Source: Thiohalobacter thiocyanaticus
Lineage (GTDB): Bacteria > Pseudomonadota > Gammaproteobacteria > Thiohalobacterales > Thiohalobacteraceae
Direction of reading: 5' to 3'
Assembly (NCBI RefSeq): GCF_003932505.1
Contig: NZ_QZMU01000001.1
Span: 1,984,001 to 2,048,000, forward strand
DNA: 64,000 nucleotides
Position numbers and translations under genes: made by a program. The notes below the pieces were generated by a model. The model saw only the letters and a list, made by a program, of their open reading frames with translations, was not told where the DNA came from and made no database searches. This document shows, piece by piece, positions 61,254-64,000 of the stretch. Numbering within the stretch: position 1 is the first letter of the stretch; every line of letters starts with the position of its first letter.

Positions 61254-61798
61254 GTCCTTGATGCGGTTCCCTCTCGGGGCGTGCCGATTCTGTCCACGCC
61301 CTGTAATGCCAAGTTGGCGATTATACCGTTGAGGATGCCGAAGATCAGGGCCGCTGTCAGCAGCGGCGGAAACAGGTGCCACAGACCCGGGTGGGGAATG
61401 AACAGCGCATAGGCGAGCAGGAACTGGCCGCTGATGTGGCCGAGTGCGGCCAGCAGGCTCAGCCCCAGCGGGCCCAGCCAGTGCCGCCCCAGGGCCCGGC
61501 CCAGGCCCAGGGCCAGCAGGCTGGCCAGGGCGCCGGCCAGGCTCAGCATGAAGGTCGGCGTGAGAAAGCTGCCGAGAATCAGGCTGCCCACCAGCACCCG
61601 CAACAGACTGACCCATACCGCTGTACGCCAGCCGAAGGCCAGCAGTGCCAGCAGGGTGACCAGGTTGGCCAGTCCCGGCTTGAGGCCGGGGACCGGGCTG
61701 GGGATGGCGGCCTCGAGCACATGGATGGCGATGGCCAGCGCGGCCAGCCAGGCGATGCGGTGATCCTCGGGGCGGGTGGTGACGGTCTCAACGGGCAT
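61250..61798 (-). CDS. Gx transporter/HepI-like membrane protein (EetB-like)
   Basis: 182 residues, about five helices. The Hpre_diP_synt_I (Gx transporter) pattern is visible: ALAIAIHVLEAAIPSPVPGLKPGLANLVTL and FILGSFL-like GSLILGSFLTPTF. In Listeria the relative EetB sits with EetA (NusG_II) and an ApbE-type transferase for flavin-based electron transfer. The same three-gene set is here, making that role plausible. Its stop overlaps tonB's start by 4 bp. Confidence 0.85.
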   Translation of the reverse strand: MPVETVTTRPEDHRIAWLAALAIAIHVLEAAIPSPVPGLKPGLANLVTLLALLAFGWRTAVWVSLLRVLVGSLILGSFLTPTFMLSLAGALASLLALGLGRALGRHWLGPLGLSLLAALGHISGQFLLAYALFIPHPGLWHLFPPLLTAALIFGILNGIIANLALQGVDRIGTPREGTASRT

Positions 61799-61816
61799 GG
61801 TTCAGTCCGGCAGCAT

Positions 61817-61925
61817 ACCCTCCCCTCTCCCTCTGAGGGAGAGGGGCAGGGGTGAGGGTGAAACGCCGCAAGGGCTGATGAGCCATTCGCCCCTCACCCT
61901 GGCCCTCTCCCCGGCGGGGAGAGGG
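61817..61925. repeat. Pyrimidine/purine palindromic repeat, CCCTCTCCC family
   Basis: CCCTCCCCTCTCCCTC followed by GAGGGAGAGGGGCAGGGG, then an inverted partner CCCCTCACCCTGG...GGGGAGAGGGA. Lies between the Gx gene and the NusG_II gene; shorter relatives at 53345-53385 and 24249-24330. Confidence 0.8.
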
Positions 61926-61929
61926 AATG

Positions 61930-62298
61930 TTACAGGTTGATCGCATCATAGCGCCGGTCGCGGCCCTGAACGTGCAGGCTGACCCGGTTGGGCAGGCAGG
62001 CGGCGACCATGCCGCCCTGGTCGATCCAGCCGGTGTGTACACAACGTTTGCTCTCGCAGGGGGAGGCAAGAAAACGGGCCCGCCCGGGGGCAAGCTCGAT
62101 CCGGCTGGCGCCAAGCACACCCTCGATCGCCAGGGTGCGCGATTCGATCAGCGGCAGGCTGGCGTGACGGGCGCCGTCGACCCAGACCTCCAGGCTGGCG
62201 GCGGGCTCGCTGTGCCAGAAGTGGACATAGCTCCAGCCGACCAGGACGAGGGCCAGGCCCGCAACCAGGAAATCGCCAGCACGGATGCCGGTGTTCAT
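61930..62298 (-). CDS. NusG domain II protein (EetA-like)
   Basis: 122 residues. N-terminal membrane helix (about 9-27), then the NusG_II domain with SPCESKRCVHTGWIDQGG and ACLPNRVSLHV, the cysteine-bearing form typical of EetA-like extracytoplasmic proteins. Despite the name it is not the transcription factor NusG. It overlaps apbE by 4 bp. Confidence 0.88.
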   Translation of the reverse strand: MNTGIRAGDFLVAGLALVLVGWSYVHFWHSEPAASLEVWVDGARHASLPLIESRTLAIEGVLGASRIELAPGRARFLASPCESKRCVHTGWIDQGGMVAACLPNRVSLHVQGRDRRYDAINL

Positions 62299-63341
62299 GG
62301 CAGCCCCCGCAGCGTCACTTCCGGTTCAATATCGGTTTCGAAGCGGATGCGTTCTGCCATGGCCGGGCTCAGTTCCACCGTCCCGTCCGGGCGTACCCGC
62401 ATCACCCGCTCGATGCCCATGTCCGCCGCAGTCTGCGGCCAGGCGTCGCCGGCCACGAACAGGGCGGTGGCGGCGGCATCGGCCACGGCGGCCTCGCTGT
62501 GGATGACGGTGAGCGAGGCGGTGCCGCGCGCCGGGTAGCCGTTGCGCGGATCGATAATATGATGATAGCGTTTGCCCTCGGCCTCGAAATAGCGCTCGTA
62601 GTCACCCGAGGTGAAGATGCTCTCGTCGCCCTGCGTCTCGATCGAGGCCAGCACCCCCGGCGCGCGCGGATGGCGGATGCCGATGCGCCAGGGGCGTTCG
62701 CGTGCACCGATGGCGCGCAGATCGCCGCCGGCATTGACGATGGCGTTGCCGATGCCGGCATCCCGCAGCCGGTCGATGGCCCGGTCCACCGCCACGCCCT
62801 TGGCGAAGGCGCCGAGATCGAGCTGCAGCCGCGGATTGGTGCTGCGGGCGTGGCCGCCCTCCAGTTCCAGGTCGTTCATGCGCGGCCGTTCGGCGAGCCA
62901 GGCCGCGATGGCGTCCGCCTCCGGCACCTTGCCGGGCAGGTCGTTGCCGTGAAAACCCCACAGGGCCATCAGACCGCCGATGGCGGGTTCGAACAGGCCG
63001 CCGCTGCTCCGGTTCAGCCCGCGGGCCTGCTCCAGGACCGCGGCCAGCCCGGCGGGAACCGGTGCGCGCTTGCCCTGTTGCAGGGTCGTGTTGAGCGTGG
63101 TCAACCGGCTTTCCTCCCAGGCGTGCCAGTCGTGGTGCAGGCGGTGGAAGTCGCGTTCGATCGCGGCCAGGACAGGATCGGCCCGCTCGGCGTCGATGCC
63201 GTAGAGGCTGATGTCGATGATGGTGCCCAGGGCGATGAAGCGGCGTTCGATCAGGGGCGGTTCGGCCGGCTGGCAGGCCGCCAGCAGCACGGCGATCAGG
63301 ACCGGCAGCAGGTACAGGCGTTTCCGTATCTCAGCGGTCAT
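62295..63341 (-). CDS. apbE: FAD:protein FMN transferase ApbE
   Basis: 348 residues. Lipoprotein signal with lipobox LLAAC at about residue 18-22. FAD-binding and catalytic blocks LDLGAFAKGVAVDRA, NAGGDLRAIG and HHIIDPRNGYPARG are intact. It attaches FMN to Thr/Ser of exported flavoproteins. No target flavoprotein (FMN_bind) gene is in this window. It starts with gshB's stop (11-bp overlap) and precedes the EetA-like gene. Confidence 0.96.
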   Translation of the reverse strand: MTAEIRKRLYLLPVLIAVLLAACQPAEPPLIERRFIALGTIIDISLYGIDAERADPVLAAIERDFHRLHHDWHAWEESRLTTLNTTLQQGKRAPVPAGLAAVLEQARGLNRSSGGLFEPAIGGLMALWGFHGNDLPGKVPEADAIAAWLAERPRMNDLELEGGHARSTNPRLQLDLGAFAKGVAVDRAIDRLRDAGIGNAIVNAGGDLRAIGARERPWRIGIRHPRAPGVLASIETQGDESIFTSGDYERYFEAEGKRYHHIIDPRNGYPARGTASLTVIHSEAAVADAAATALFVAGDAWPQTAADMGIERVMRVRPDGTVELSPAMAERIRFETDIEPEVTLRGLP

Positions 63342-64000
63342 GGAGTTTCGCGGCCAGGCAGTCCATCAGCTCGCCGGCGATGTCCAGACCGTATTCGCGA
63401 TCCAGTTCGCGGATGCAGGTGGGACTGGTCACGTTGATCTCGGTCAGGTAGTCGCCGATCACGTCCAGACCGACGAAGTACAGGCCCTTCTCGCGCAGGG
63501 CGGGGGCGACCTGGGCGCAGATCCAGCGGTCGCGCTCGCTCAGTGCCACCCCGACGCCGCGGCCGCCCACCGCCAGGTTGCCGCGGGTCTCGCCCGCGGC
63601 CGGGATCCGGGCCAGGGCATAGGGCACGGGCTCGCCGTCGATCAGCAGGATGCGCTTGTCGCCGGCGCTGATCTCGGGGATGTAGCGCTGGGCCATGACG
63701 GAGGTGCGGCCCAGATCGGTCAGGGATTCGATGATGACGTTGGTGTTGGGGTCGCCCTGGCGTACCCGGAAGATGGAGCTGCCGCCCATCGAATACAGCG
63801 GCTTGAGAATGGCGTCTTCCTGTTCGTGGATGAACTCGCGCAGTTGCATCGGGTCGCGGCTGACCAGGGTGGGCGCGCAGCACTCGGGAAACCAGGCGGT
63901 GTAGAGCTTTTCGTTGACGTCGCGCAGGCTGGCCGGACGGTTGACCACCAGCACCCCGGCGGCTTCGGCCCGTTCCAGGATATAGGTGCTGGCGAAGTAC
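63331..64000 (-). CDS. gshB: Glutathione synthetase, C-terminal part (runs off window)
   Basis: The gene continues beyond base 64000. Over 220 residues visible: ATILERAEAAGVLVVNRP-like block, then KPLYSMGGSSIF, RYIPEISAGDKRILLIDGEPVPYALARIP and FVGLDVIGDYLTEINVTSPT (ATP-grasp Mg/ATP binding). It joins gamma-glutamylcysteine and glycine. It heads the minus-strand cluster with apbE, tonB and pyr genes. Confidence 0.96.
   Translation of the reverse strand, partial: YFASTYILERAEAAGVLVVNRPASLRDVNEKLYTAWFPECCAPTLVSRDPMQLREFIHEQEDAILKPLYSMGGSSIFRVRQGDPNTNVIIESLTDLGRTSVMAQRYIPEISAGDKRILLIDGEPVPYALARIPAAGETRGNLAVGGRGVGVALSERDRWICAQVAPALREKGLYFVGLDVIGDYLTEINVTSPTCIRELDREYGLDIAGELMDCLAAKLHDR

Overview
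The window is GC-rich chromosomal DNA of a gammaproteobacterium. The gene order matches blocks seen in Pseudomonas and in purple-sulfur or Chromatiales-type gammaproteobacteria: rpoH-ftsX-ftsE-ftsY-M16-M16-rsmD-coaD-fdx-ggt-mutM; rpmG-rpmB-radC-coaBC-dut-algC-argB-pyrE-crc/xth; yggU-yggT-proC-yggS-pilT-pilU; and gshB-tonB-algH-ruvX-pyrR-pyrB-pyrC'. Two VPLPA-CTERM (exosortase-sorted) proteins and an orphan pyrK homologue point to a non-enteric, probably environmental lineage. The genus cannot be named from the window. No rRNA, tRNA, CRISPR array, prophage or complete insertion sequence was seen.

Layout. 1-5.9 kb: a probable sigma-54-controlled operon of a small exported protein, a tri-haem cytochrome c, an outer-membrane porin, a PAS histidine kinase, an NtrC-type sigma-54 activator and an exported coiled-coil protein. 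This looks like a cytochrome-porin redox module with its own regulator. 5.9-10.2 kb: small housekeeping and stress genes (beta-carbonic anhydrase, cold-shock protein, RRM protein, methyltransferase, cupin, MsrA, DUF3775, CcoS and a 30-residue membrane peptide). 10.2-18.5 kb: rpoH (with a CIRCE/HrcA operator), a PleD-like diguanylate cyclase, ftsX, ftsE, ftsY and two M16 peptidases. 18.6-25.2 kb: rsmD, coaD, ferredoxin, ggt and mutM, with three exported proteins inserted (two of them VPLPA-CTERM). 25.3-35.5 kb: a dihydrolipoamide-dehydrogenase-like enzyme, a Gld-type ABC operon, an orphan HyuA-like hydantoinase, an EAL-HDOD protein and a DesA-type desaturase. 35.8-46.7 kb: ribosomal proteins L33 and L28, RadC, CoaBC, Dut, AlgC, ArgB, DUF4124, two TSUP/SafE membrane proteins, PyrE and a Crc/ExoIII protein. 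46.7-54.7 kb: a gene-poor junction, a frameshifted dynamin-like GTPase, DUF167, a frameshifted YggT, ProC, YggS, PilT and PilU. 54.7-64 kb: a long minus-strand cluster running gshB, apbE, NusG_II (EetA-like), Gx transporter (EetB-like), tonB, algH, ruvX, pyrR, pyrB, pyrC', pyrK, SelW-like.

Three themes stand out. First, extracytoplasmic electron transfer: the cytochrome-porin operon at one end and an EetA/EetB/ApbE-like cassette at the other. Second, dense intergenic palindromic repeats of at least five families plus two MITE-like elements; several of these supply stop codons, C-termini or upstream sequence of neighbouring genes. Third, about eight single-base frameshifts confined to 38.9-50.4 kb (algC N-terminus, dynamin-like gene, yggT). 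Several lie at homopolymer-like positions, which suggests either sequence error or local gene decay.
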